From positions 1 to 52,673 of the forward strand of contig CAYUEW010000001.1 in NCBI GenBank assembly GCA_964444095.1: DNA of 52,673 nt. Direction: 5' to 3'. The stretch is from JAGLWP01 sp964444095 (GTDB lineage Archaea > Nanobdellota > Nanobdellia > Pacearchaeales > GW2011-AR1). The first letter of the stretch is position 1, and the number at the start of each line of letters is the position of its first letter. The notes below the pieces were generated by a model. The model worked only from the letters and a program-made list of their open reading frames with translations. It did not search any database and was not told the DNA's origin. Below are positions 1 to 6,836 of this stretch, piece by piece. A program made the translations under genes and the position numbers.

Positions 1-1
1 A

Positions 2-409
2 ATGTCTTCAAGATTATTTTCAGAAATAAGAGAAAAAAGAAACTTGGCTTATGCTGTGACCGGAGATTCCGATATTAATCAAGATTTTTCATATAATGTA
101 ATTTATGTTGGAACAACAGCAGAGAATGTGGATAAAATAAAAAAACTTATTTTAGAGGAATTTAAAAAAGTGGCAGAGGGATTGACTGAAAAGGAACTAA
201 ATCAAACCAAAGAGCAATTAGTAGGGAATTATAATATCTCTATGGAAGATTCACAAACGCAATTGCTTAATTTGTTAATAAATGAAATAAACGGAGATGC
301 AAAAGAGTTTTATGATTTTGTAAAAAATATTTCTGATGTTAAACTTAGTGACGTGAAAGATTTAGCAAAAATAAAAGACTATAGTTTCTTTGCATTGTTG
401 CCAGAGTAA
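2..409 (+). CDS. M16-family zinc peptidase, C-terminal fragment
   Basis: This is the 3' end of a gene that begins outside the window. The first visible residues, MSSRLFSEIREKRNLAY, match the conserved SRLFxEIREKRGLAY segment of the C-terminal half of M16 (insulinase/mitochondrial processing peptidase-like) proteins. The first ATG is therefore an internal methionine, not the start. The HxxEH zinc site lies in the missing N-terminal half, so activity cannot be judged. The remaining 135 residues are mostly amphipathic helices typical of the M16 C-terminal lobe. The gene ends 31 bases before the arginase-family gene on the same strand. Confidence 0.8.
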   Translation: MSSRLFSEIREKRNLAYAVTGDSDINQDFSYNVIYVGTTAENVDKIKKLILEEFKKVAEGLTEKELNQTKEQLVGNYNISMEDSQTQLLNLLINEINGDAKEFYDFVKNISDVKLSDVKDLAKIKDYSFFALLPE

Positions 410-440
410 AATCTAAAAACCTTCATTCTTAACGTTTTTT

Positions 441-1241
441 ATGTTAATTGTAAAAGTTCCGAGAATTAATGGATTGAATAAAACTGCTGGGTGCGAACGA
501 GCAGGAAATGCTATTTTGGAATCTTTGAAATCAATCGGTTCAAATGAGCAAGGAGTTCCAATTGATGTTAATCTTTTGGATTTAGAAGAGATTCATGTGG
601 ATAATTCTAATCTGGAAAAATCACAAGAGCTTATTTATAAAAATTCTTTGAAGATGTTTGAAACTCAACCAAAGACTATTTTTCTGGGAGGAGACCATTC
701 TATTAGTTATCCAATTGGAAAAGCCTTTTTAGAATATGCTCAACAGACAAATAAGAAACCTTGTCTTATTATTTTTGATGCCCATGCAGATTGTATGCCT
801 CCGATGAAAGAGCCCACACATGAAGAATGGCTTAGGGCGTTAATTGAAAATGGATTTCCTGCAGAAAATATTCTTCTTATTGGTGCAAGAAACATTTGGA
901 AAGACGAATTAAGATTTTTAACAGAAAAAGGAATTAAACAAATTAAAATCAATTCTGTAGTAGAAGATATTGATAATATTGCAGATACGATTATGGAGTT
1001 TGCTAATGGAAAGGAAACATATGTTTCTATTGACATAGATGTAATTGACCCGTCTTTTGCCCCAGCGACAGGTTATCCTTCTGCAGGGGGATTAACCAGT
1101 AGGCAAATGATTTATTTAATTCAGAGGATTAGGAAAATAAAAACATTGAAAGCAGTAGATATTGTTGAAATAAATTCAGAAAAAGATAAAGATAATTTGA
1201 CAGTACAATTAGGTGCAAAGATTTTGAGTGAATTAATATAG
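441..1241 (+). CDS. Arginase/agmatinase-family ureohydrolase
   Basis: A complete 266-residue enzyme of the ureohydrolase fold, which hydrolyses arginine, agmatine or formimino compounds using a binuclear manganese centre. All expected metal ligands are visible: H86 in GGDHS, D113/H115/D117 in DAHAD, and D198/D200 in SIDIDVIDP. The loop after DAHAD (PPMKEPTHEEW) and the segment GYPSAGGL resemble archaeal agmatinase/arginase relatives, but substrate cannot be fixed from sequence. In archaea agmatinase feeds polyamine synthesis. It follows the M16 gene by 31 bases and has no clear TATA box at the usual distance, so it may be cotranscribed with it. It converges with the nuclease gene, 17 bases between ends. 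Confidence 0.85.
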   Translation: MLIVKVPRINGLNKTAGCERAGNAILESLKSIGSNEQGVPIDVNLLDLEEIHVDNSNLEKSQELIYKNSLKMFETQPKTIFLGGDHSISYPIGKAFLEYAQQTNKKPCLIIFDAHADCMPPMKEPTHEEWLRALIENGFPAENILLIGARNIWKDELRFLTEKGIKQIKINSVVEDIDNIADTIMEFANGKETYVSIDIDVIDPSFAPATGYPSAGGLTSRQMIYLIQRIRKIKTLKAVDIVEINSEKDKDNLTVQLGAKILSELI

Positions 1242-1258
1242 TTATATCAAAAAATATG

Positions 1259-1960
1259 TTATTCAGAATAATAATGCTCAATGAGCTTTTTCAGACTTTC
1301 TGCTTTTTTTCCGAGAACTTTTTTTAATTCTTCTTCTGAAGCATTCATAACATTTTTTATTGTCTTGAATTTTTCTAAAAGTTTTCTCGCAGTTTTTGGT
1401 CCAATGCTTGGAAATCCTTCAAGGATAAATTGTAATTGTTCTTTTTGTGTTAATGATTTTTTAGTAACATTTAATGGGGGTTCGGTTTCTTTTTTATTTG
1501 CAAGGAGGTAAATGAACTTAGCAGTATCTTCTGCGTTTTTTGTGAAAATGATTGGAACTTTGTGTTTGAGTAAAATCGAAAGAAGAAATCCTCGCACAGA
1601 ATTTGGATTCATCCCAACCTTCTCTCCTGACTCTGTGTATAATTCTTGTTCATCAATACCTTCAATAATCAAAAGTTTGTCAGGATATTGTTGGAGTTCT
1701 TCTAATTGTTTGAGAAGCCGTCGGTTTATCATAGAATTAATAAAATCTGAAACAGTTTTCCTTTCTATAGCAACATTTTTCACAATATAATCTGCAACTT
1801 TTAATTCTTTGAATTCAACATTTAATCCGAGATTGATAAGTTCTGAAGGTACTAAACAATTTTTCTCTCGATAATCTACGAGCACAGTTGTTCTAATTTG
1901 TTCTTTTTGCGAATGTATCTTTTCTTTTTGTTCTGGAAAGATATTGAATATTTCTTTCAT
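1259..1960 (-). CDS. ERCC4/XPF-type structure-specific nuclease with helix-hairpin-helix (Hef C-terminal part)
   Basis: A 233-residue protein. The ERCC4 nuclease core includes VDYRE (D29, E32) and the signature IERKTVSDF (E66-R67-K68), followed by a tandem helix-hairpin-helix region (FPSIGPKTARKLL, about residues 179-191). The family cuts branched DNA such as forks and flaps as a dimer. In euryarchaeal Hef this unit is fused behind a DEAH helicase. Here the helicase is a separate gene directly upstream: its TAA is followed by one base and then this ATG, so the two are cotranscribed and probably translationally coupled. The first 20 residues are charged and correspond to the usual linker. It is either a natural gene split or a frameshift in the linker. 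Confidence 0.88.
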   Translation of the reverse strand: MKEIFNIFPEQKEKIHSQKEQIRTTVLVDYREKNCLVPSELINLGLNVEFKELKVADYIVKNVAIERKTVSDFINSMINRRLLKQLEELQQYPDKLLIIEGIDEQELYTESGEKVGMNPNSVRGFLLSILLKHKVPIIFTKNAEDTAKFIYLLANKKETEPPLNVTKKSLTQKEQLQFILEGFPSIGPKTARKLLEKFKTIKNVMNASEEELKKVLGKKAESLKKLIEHYYSE

Positions 1961-1961
1961 T

Positions 1962-3506
1962 TTATTTGAATAATGTTTTTTGTTTTTCTTTTTTATTGAA
2001 TAATTCTTCTTTTATTGAACTCATTGCAGAGTGCATGCTTTTTTCTTTTGCCCGAGAGACATAATAAAAAGTTTCATCTCTTGTTCCTTTGGTTATTAAC
2101 ATAATTAATTTTCCCTTCATTAATCTTGCAGTTCTACCACTTCGTTGTATCTTTCTTATTGCTGATGGAACTGGTTCGTAAAAAATTACTGTGTTAACTT
2201 CTGGGATATCTAAACCCTCTTCTCCAATGCTTGTTGCACAAAGCACATTTATTTCTCCAGAAGAAAATTTTGCAATAATTCTTTTTTGTTCTTTTTGACT
2301 TAATCCAACACCGTCTTTTTTTGTTTGTCCAATGAATACTTCTGATTTGAGTCCAGGTATTTGATTAAATTCATCAGAAATAAATTTGGCAGTGTCTCTG
2401 AATTGTGTAAACACAATAATTTTTGGATTTTCATATTGTGATTTTTCTTTTTGAATTATTTCTTTTATGACTTCTATTTTTGGATGTTCAACTTTTTTTG
2501 CTAAAAGTTCATTTGTTCGTATGAAGACAAAATTAAATTCTGGTTTTGCTACGAGCTTGACTACCCCCTTGCTCTTTTTTTGTCTTGCTTGATTAAATAA
2601 ATCTTTTAAGTATTTGTTAAAACTGAAAAGGGTTTGTGTTTCTAATAATTCTAATGCGTGTTGGATTTTAATTGCTTGTGCACAAGCACTTGCTCCGAGC
2701 ATATAATTATAATTTTTACTTCCTTTTGATAAATTCGTCATTATCTTTTTTTGGAGGTTGATGAGTCCTGTTTTGGAAGACGGGCCCCATAGAACTTTTC
2801 TAAATTTTAATTCTTCCACATACCTTTCAAAAAGTTCTTTGAGAATATGTCGAATCTCTTCAAATTCTGGCGGAAAAGTTACAAGAACTTTTTCGAAAGT
2901 TAATTCTTGTAAATATTCTTTTACGTCTGGACTATTTCGAGTTCTCACTTCAACAGCTTCTACGAAAAGGTTTCTGCAAATTTCTTTAATTTTAGATGTA
3001 TTACTTCCTGGCGACGCAGTAAGCCCCAAGATTTGAGGGTGGTTAGATTGTTGTTTATATTCTCTAGCTAAGTAATTGTAATCATAATTTCTTATACACC
3101 TATGAGCTTCATCTTCGACAAGTAAACAAACATCTTGTAAATTGTAAAGTCTTTTTCTCAAGTCATTTGCTACGCATTGAGGGGTAGAAAAAATAATGTC
3201 TGCGGTGTTCCAAATTTTTTGTCTTTGTTTGGCAGGAATTTTCCCAGTGAATAATTGTATGTCTGCAAATAAATCTGGAAGGTGTTTTGTGAATGTGGCT
3301 AAGTGTTGTTCTGCAAGTGGGCGCGTTGGCGCAACAAAAACTATCTTTTCTCCAGGGAATGTTTTCGACCTTTCAATAGCAATCATTAGAGCAATTAATG
3401 TTTTTCCTAATCCTGTTGGAAGCACAACTAAACAGTTTTTATCTTTGCATGTTTCAAAAATTTGTTCTTGGTATTCTCTTGGGGTAATTCCCTCTAAAAA
3501 TTTCAT
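1962..3506 (-). CDS. hef: DEAH-box superfamily 2 helicase, Hef/FANCM-type
   Basis: A 514-residue helicase. Motif I is LPTGLGKT (residues 29-36), motif II is DEAH (132-135), LTASPGS is motif III, and motif VI QRSGRTAR lies near the C-terminus. The residue pattern and the thumb-like insert between RecA lobes match archaeal Hef and eukaryotic FANCM, which process stalled forks. The adjacent ERCC4 nuclease gene completes the Hef pair. Unlike most genes here it has a strong ribosome-binding site, GAGGAGG, four bases before the ATG, rather than a TATA box at leaderless spacing. A TATA-like stretch lies about 55 bases upstream, near 3558-3575. The C-terminus is lysine-rich and ends before the linker. 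Confidence 0.9.
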   Translation of the reverse strand: MKFLEGITPREYQEQIFETCKDKNCLVVLPTGLGKTLIALMIAIERSKTFPGEKIVFVAPTRPLAEQHLATFTKHLPDLFADIQLFTGKIPAKQRQKIWNTADIIFSTPQCVANDLRKRLYNLQDVCLLVEDEAHRCIRNYDYNYLAREYKQQSNHPQILGLTASPGSNTSKIKEICRNLFVEAVEVRTRNSPDVKEYLQELTFEKVLVTFPPEFEEIRHILKELFERYVEELKFRKVLWGPSSKTGLINLQKKIMTNLSKGSKNYNYMLGASACAQAIKIQHALELLETQTLFSFNKYLKDLFNQARQKKSKGVVKLVAKPEFNFVFIRTNELLAKKVEHPKIEVIKEIIQKEKSQYENPKIIVFTQFRDTAKFISDEFNQIPGLKSEVFIGQTKKDGVGLSQKEQKRIIAKFSSGEINVLCATSIGEEGLDIPEVNTVIFYEPVPSAIRKIQRSGRTARLMKGKLIMLITKGTRDETFYYVSRAKEKSMHSAMSSIKEELFNKKEKQKTLFK

Positions 3507-3510
3507 GATG

Positions 3511-3517
3511 CCTCCTC
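3511..3517 (-). promoter_or_regulatory. Strong Shine-Dalgarno site of the Hef helicase gene
   Basis: On the minus strand the sequence reads GAGGAGG, then CATC, then ATG at 3506. This is a near-perfect match to the 3' end of 16S rRNA and implies a leadered mRNA, in contrast to the leaderless arrangement of most genes in the window. Confidence 0.7.
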
Positions 3518-3566
3518 ATAGAATCTAATCAGATGTATACTCTTGCGGATTGGTTTTTAAATAATT

Positions 3567-4199
3567 TTATATGATAAGAATTGAAAGTAAAAATCCTAAG
3601 AGCGTTAAAGAAGCGATAAAACTCCAAAGAGTAATATTTCCGAAGAAAATTTTATTTCCATCTAAATCTGAGATAGGGATTATATTAAAGAGAGCATAAT
3701 AAATGTTTAATTGTGCAAACGTGTGAAATCCAGAGAGATAGCCCACAATTGCTAAAATAAGATTGATTATTATTCCTGTTGCAGCGATGAGTCCGATTTG
3801 ATATTCGGTTATTTCTGAGAAAGAATAAAGTCCGTGTTTTCTTGCAGCTCGATAAACCTTTGGTTTTATGTCGAATACAAGGGAAGCCATCCAGATAAAA
3901 CTAGCAAAAGGGAAGAAAAGCAATTTAGAAATTAATGGAAAAAAAGCTCCTGCGGGAAATGGTTTCTTGAAATGTTGTTCTGCTCTGAATCCGAATCTTT
4001 TAATTTCCCAAAGTTTTACTTCTATTTCTGAATCTAGATAATAAGCAAGGATTTTTTTTACAAATATATTTGCTCCGATAACTAGGAAGATAGATAAGAG
4101 AATTGTTAAGAAAGAATCCCAACTTTTGAGTAAACTTATTGTGAAAGAGAGAATTATAACTATGAGTGCAATTATAATGGCTTCCTTTTTGCTAAGCAT
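3567..4199 (-). CDS. M50 (site-2 protease)-like membrane protein lacking HExxH
   Basis: About 210 residues with five or six membrane segments. The second half matches M50 proteases: an AATGIIINLILA segment like the family's AGPxxNLxLA, and NIIPISDLDG like NLLPxPPLDG, which carries the aspartate zinc ligand. The expected upstream HExxH zinc/catalytic motif is absent; the matching stretch reads SEITEYQIG. It is therefore probably a pseudoprotease, or a related archaeal family with a different job. I chose the ATG at 4199 over an upstream TTG (4214) because a TTTATAAA box is centred 25.5 bp before it. The gene is divergent from the PRC-barrel gene. Confidence 0.6.
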   Translation of the reverse strand: MLSKKEAIIIALIVIILSFTISLLKSWDSFLTILLSIFLVIGANIFVKKILAYYLDSEIEVKLWEIKRFGFRAEQHFKKPFPAGAFFPLISKLLFFPFASFIWMASLVFDIKPKVYRAARKHGLYSFSEITEYQIGLIAATGIIINLILAIVGYLSGFHTFAQLNIYYALFNIIPISDLDGNKIFFGNITLWSFIASLTLLGFLLSILII

Positions 4200-4220
4200 G
4201 TTTTTCTTATGCAAGGATTT

Positions 4221-4228
4221 TTTATAAA
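4221..4228 (-). promoter_or_regulatory. TATA box for the M50-like gene
   Basis: TTTATAAA centred at 4224.5, 25.5 bp from the minus-strand ATG at 4199. This is the spacing seen repeatedly in this window and supports a leaderless transcript and the chosen start. Confidence 0.6.
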
Positions 4229-4257
4229 ACTTGTTATCAAATTATCATGGAAAATTA

Positions 4258-4263
4258 TTTAAA
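4258..4263 (+). promoter_or_regulatory. TATA box for the PRC-barrel gene
   Basis: TTTAAA centred at 4260.5, 24.5 bp before the ATG at 4285. It supports that ATG rather than the TTG at 4231 as the start. Confidence 0.55.
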
Positions 4264-4284
4264 GAAGATATCCTATTTTTTATC

Positions 4285-4563
4285 ATGCGAATAAAAAAAA
4301 TAACAGAAGTTATGGGTAGTAAAGTTTATACCGATTCTGGAGAATTTTTCGGAGAGGTGGAAGAAGCGAATTTGTCTGAAAATAAGATTGATGGATGGAG
4401 AATTCGTGTCGGAGGAAGTGTTATGTCGTTGATTGGAGGAGCAAAGGGAGTTATAATTCCTCACCAATTTGTGAGAGCAATAAGTGATGTTTTTATAATA
4501 AATAAATCTGCTTTGCCAAGCCCAGATTCTGAGATACAAGAAATCCCAGAAGATTTGATATAA
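4285..4563 (+). CDS. PRC-barrel domain protein
   Basis: A 92-residue protein made almost entirely of one PRC-barrel: MGSKVYTDSGEFFGEVEEA, then a strand-rich core and the segment GVIIPHQFVRAISDVFII. Small stand-alone PRC-barrels are common in archaea. They have been linked to RNA metabolism and, more recently, to cell division (CdpB-type proteins), so a precise role is open. The start at 4285 is chosen from the TATA spacing; upstream in-frame TTG codons give a poorly conserved extension. It is followed after one base by a polytopic membrane protein gene and probably shares its transcript. Confidence 0.75.
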   Translation: MRIKKITEVMGSKVYTDSGEFFGEVEEANLSENKIDGWRIRVGGSVMSLIGGAKGVIIPHQFVRAISDVFIINKSALPSPDSEIQEIPEDLI

Positions 4564-4564
4564 G

Positions 4565-5065
4565 ATGCCAGATACGATTTTGCAAAGCCCAGTTTTAACA
4601 AGGTTTATCTTACCTTTTTTATTAGTTTTTTTCATAGTTTTTGCTATTCTTGAAAAAACAAAACTTTTTGGAGAGGGCAAGAAACAATTAAACGCACTCA
4701 TTTCTTTTGTGGTTGGATTGATCTTTGTAAGCGTACTTTATCCTACAGAAGTAGTAAGTAATTTAGTTTTGTTTTTAACAGTAGCATTAGTTTCAATTTT
4801 TGTTATCATGCTAATCTGGGGATTTATTTTTGGAGATGCGAAAGAGGGATTTAAACCTACAGGGTGGATGAAGATAGGACTAGCGATATTTGCAGGAATT
4901 GCATTTCTTGTTGCACTTGTATGGGCAACAGGTGTTTTTGGTAAACTTGGAGAATTATTATTTCAACAATCTTGGAGCGATGCTTTTTGGACAAATCTTG
5001 CGTTCATTGCAGTGATTGCAATTGCGTTGGCATTAATTCTTTCATCAAAGGCTAAGAGTAGTTAA
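4565..5065 (+). CDS. Polytopic membrane protein, paralogue of the next gene
   Basis: 166 residues with about five hydrophobic helices and a short Ser/Lys tail. I recognise no named family. Its N-terminal third (LPFLLVFFIVFAILEKTKLF, then a polar loop and another helix) aligns by eye with the neighbouring 190-residue protein (LPFLLIFALVFGILVKVKLF), so the two are ancient duplicates. It sits one base behind the PRC-barrel gene and about 2 kb before the pilus-type ATPase. It is a plausible inner component of that surface machine, but this is inference from position only. Confidence 0.6.
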   Translation: MPDTILQSPVLTRFILPFLLVFFIVFAILEKTKLFGEGKKQLNALISFVVGLIFVSVLYPTEVVSNLVLFLTVALVSIFVIMLIWGFIFGDAKEGFKPTGWMKIGLAIFAGIAFLVALVWATGVFGKLGELLFQQSWSDAFWTNLAFIAVIAIALALILSSKAKSS

Positions 5066-5090
5066 TTTTATTTTTGATTTCAACGAAACA

Positions 5091-5100
5091 TATTTAAATA
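5091..5100 (+). promoter_or_regulatory. Palindromic TATA box before the second membrane paralogue
   Basis: TATTTAAATA centred at 5095.5, 24.5 bp before the ATG at 5120. The gene thus appears to have its own promoter even though it lies only 54 bases behind its paralogue. Confidence 0.55.
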
Positions 5101-5119
5101 TCTTCGTACAATTTCTTGT

Positions 5120-5692
5120 ATGTTAAAGGGGTTAATTTCATTGGTTTCTTATACTACTAATAGTGAAGGAGCGTTAGGAGAATTATTTACTCAATGGGAA
5201 CAGATTGGTTTCTTTAGTTATCTTTTGCCATTCTTATTAATTTTTGCTTTGGTTTTTGGAATTCTTGTAAAAGTTAAACTGTTCAAAGATAATAAAGCAA
5301 TAAATGGAATTATCGCTTTGGCCGTGGCATTGATGGCAGTGCAGTTTGATATGGTGCCTGCATTTTTTTCACAAATATTTCCAATGATGGGTGTTGCACT
5401 TGCAGTAATTTTAGCATTATTTATTTTGGTTGGTTTATTTATAGATCCTGCTCACCCCGTCATGACTTGGATTTTATTTGGAGTGGGAGCAATTATATTT
5501 ATTGTTGTTTTAGTTAGTGCAGCAGGCAATTTAGGATTGACTGCTGGAACTTGGTGGCAAGACAATTGGGTAACAATTATTGGAGTGGTAATTGTAATTT
5601 CATTGGTTATTGCAGTAATTGCTGGTTCTGCAGAGAAAACAAAGAATCATCCCAAATCAATTATTGCAAGAGAATTTTTAAGCGATAAATAA
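5120..5692 (+). CDS. Polytopic membrane protein, paralogue of the preceding gene
   Basis: 190 residues with about five membrane helices. After a short extracytoplasmic-looking N-terminus (about 30 residues) it repeats the LPFLLxFxxVFxILxKxKLF motif of the upstream protein. The C-terminus (AEKTKNHPKSIIAREFLSDK) is longer, polar and probably cytoplasmic. No catalytic motifs are visible. It has its own TATA box and ends directly against the converging coiled-coil gene (5692/5693). Function unknown; position suggests a role in the pilus/Tad-like locus. Confidence 0.6.
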   Translation: MLKGLISLVSYTTNSEGALGELFTQWEQIGFFSYLLPFLLIFALVFGILVKVKLFKDNKAINGIIALAVALMAVQFDMVPAFFSQIFPMMGVALAVILALFILVGLFIDPAHPVMTWILFGVGAIIFIVVLVSAAGNLGLTAGTWWQDNWVTIIGVVIVISLVIAVIAGSAEKTKNHPKSIIAREFLSDK

Positions 5693-6373
5693 TTATTTTT
5701 TCTTAGCTTTTTTCTTTTGAGTTTTTGAAGGAGTGGTCTTGTGGATAATTTTGTGGTGTCCTGGGACTATTTTAGAAAAAGAATCTTCAATCATGGTCAT
5801 CTCTTTTTTTATGGTTTCTAAATTTTTACCGTAAGAACCAACTCTTTCAAGAATCGCTATTTGTAATTTATCCATTACAGATTCAATTCTTTTTAGTTTG
5901 TCTGTAGCATGTTCTGTTTGAGTTTGTAAAATTGTTTGAATTTCATTTAATTTGTCAATTTGTCTTTCTATTTTTTTTATTTTCTCACTGAAAACCTGTT
6001 CAGAAATTTCAATTATCATATCTGAGCTTTGTCCTGTTTCCATTGGCGGTGTGGCATATCCTTCTTGTTGATACATTTCTTGAGGAGCTGCATATTCTTG
6101 TTGGGGTGGGGCGGTGTATTCTTGTTGAGGGGCATAGTTCTCTTGAGCAACATCCTGAGTGTTAGGTGCATAGGGTGCTTCTACATTTTCTGGCATGGGC
6201 ATTGGTCCAGCAGGAGGGGCATGGGGATCATAAACAGCTTCTTTAATTTTAGATTGATTTAGTGCATCGTTTATATCTTTTGGAGAAACTCTTTGTTGTT
6301 GTAATCTACTCACAATTTCTTGTTCAGGTATCCCCTGACTTTTCATTTGTGAAACTTGTTCTAAAACACCCAT
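5693..6373 (-). CDS. Coiled-coil protein with Pro/Gln/Tyr-rich linker
   Basis: 226 residues in three parts. A short helical domain (residues 1-45) has the pattern MKSQGIPEQEIVSRLQQQ and resembles small helical adaptor domains. Next comes a low-complexity linker (about 50-115) of repeating QEYxAPPQ units. Then a long coiled coil (about 120-205) is followed by a Lys-rich tail. There is no signal peptide, so it is cytoplasmic. Similar protein layouts occur beside archaeal pilus ATPases, and the neighbouring 112-residue gene also encodes a coiled coil, so both may be cytoplasmic accessory proteins. This is inference; no enzymatic motif is present. Confidence 0.55.
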   Translation of the reverse strand: MGVLEQVSQMKSQGIPEQEIVSRLQQQRVSPKDINDALNQSKIKEAVYDPHAPPAGPMPMPENVEAPYAPNTQDVAQENYAPQQEYTAPPQQEYAAPQEMYQQEGYATPPMETGQSSDMIIEISEQVFSEKIKKIERQIDKLNEIQTILQTQTEHATDKLKRIESVMDKLQIAILERVGSYGKNLETIKKEMTMIEDSFSKIVPGHHKIIHKTTPSKTQKKKAKKK

Positions 6374-6415
6374 TTTATATTTTGTTTAGTCCTGGAAACT
6401 TTATAAAAATTCCCT

Positions 6416-6754
6416 TTATGTTAATATTTCTTTTTTTGTAGAAAATTTTGTTGGTCTAAACATTTTTGATTGTTTGTATAAAATTTCTAAATCTTCTTTT
6501 TTTGCGAATTTAGAAAATTCTGTAGATGCAGATTCTAAAAAGGAAATCATTCTTTCCATGCCGTTTTTTAATAATTCAATATCTTTTTTTATCTCTAGCA
6601 TTTTTTCATTTGTTTTTTCTTTCATTTCAATAAGATTTTGTCCAATTAAGAGTAGCCTATCTTTGAGAATTTTTTGTCTTTCTTCTAAACTTCTCACCTT
6701 AGAATTCATGTCTCCCATTTGCTGTCCAGCCTGAGGATTTGTTTCTTCCGCCAT
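6416..6754 (-). CDS. Small coiled-coil protein beside the pilus ATPase
   Basis: 112 residues, mostly a single predicted coiled coil (about 15-85) after a polar N-terminus, ending in a basic, aromatic-containing tail (MFRPTKFSTKKEILT). It has the general look of archaellum FlaC/D/E-type cytoplasmic accessory proteins but no diagnostic motif. It is divergent from the secretion ATPase gene. A TTTAAA at 6776-6781 is 24.5 bp from its ATG, and the ATPase has its own box at 6810-6815. Probable accessory factor of the adjacent machine; function inferred from position. Confidence 0.5.
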   Translation of the reverse strand: MAEETNPQAGQQMGDMNSKVRSLEERQKILKDRLLLIGQNLIEMKEKTNEKMLEIKKDIELLKNGMERMISFLESASTEFSKFAKKEDLEILYKQSKMFRPTKFSTKKEILT

Positions 6755-6836
6755 AAAATGAAGATGTTAAACAACTTTAAAATTGTTGTGTTTGTTTTAT
6801 ACAAAATATTTTAAACAGACGCCACTTTTTTTATTC

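Noticed and set aside
4273..4701. 142-residue minus-strand frame across the PRC-barrel and membrane genes
   Set aside because: Shadow of two well-supported plus-strand genes; no TATA box or family resemblance.
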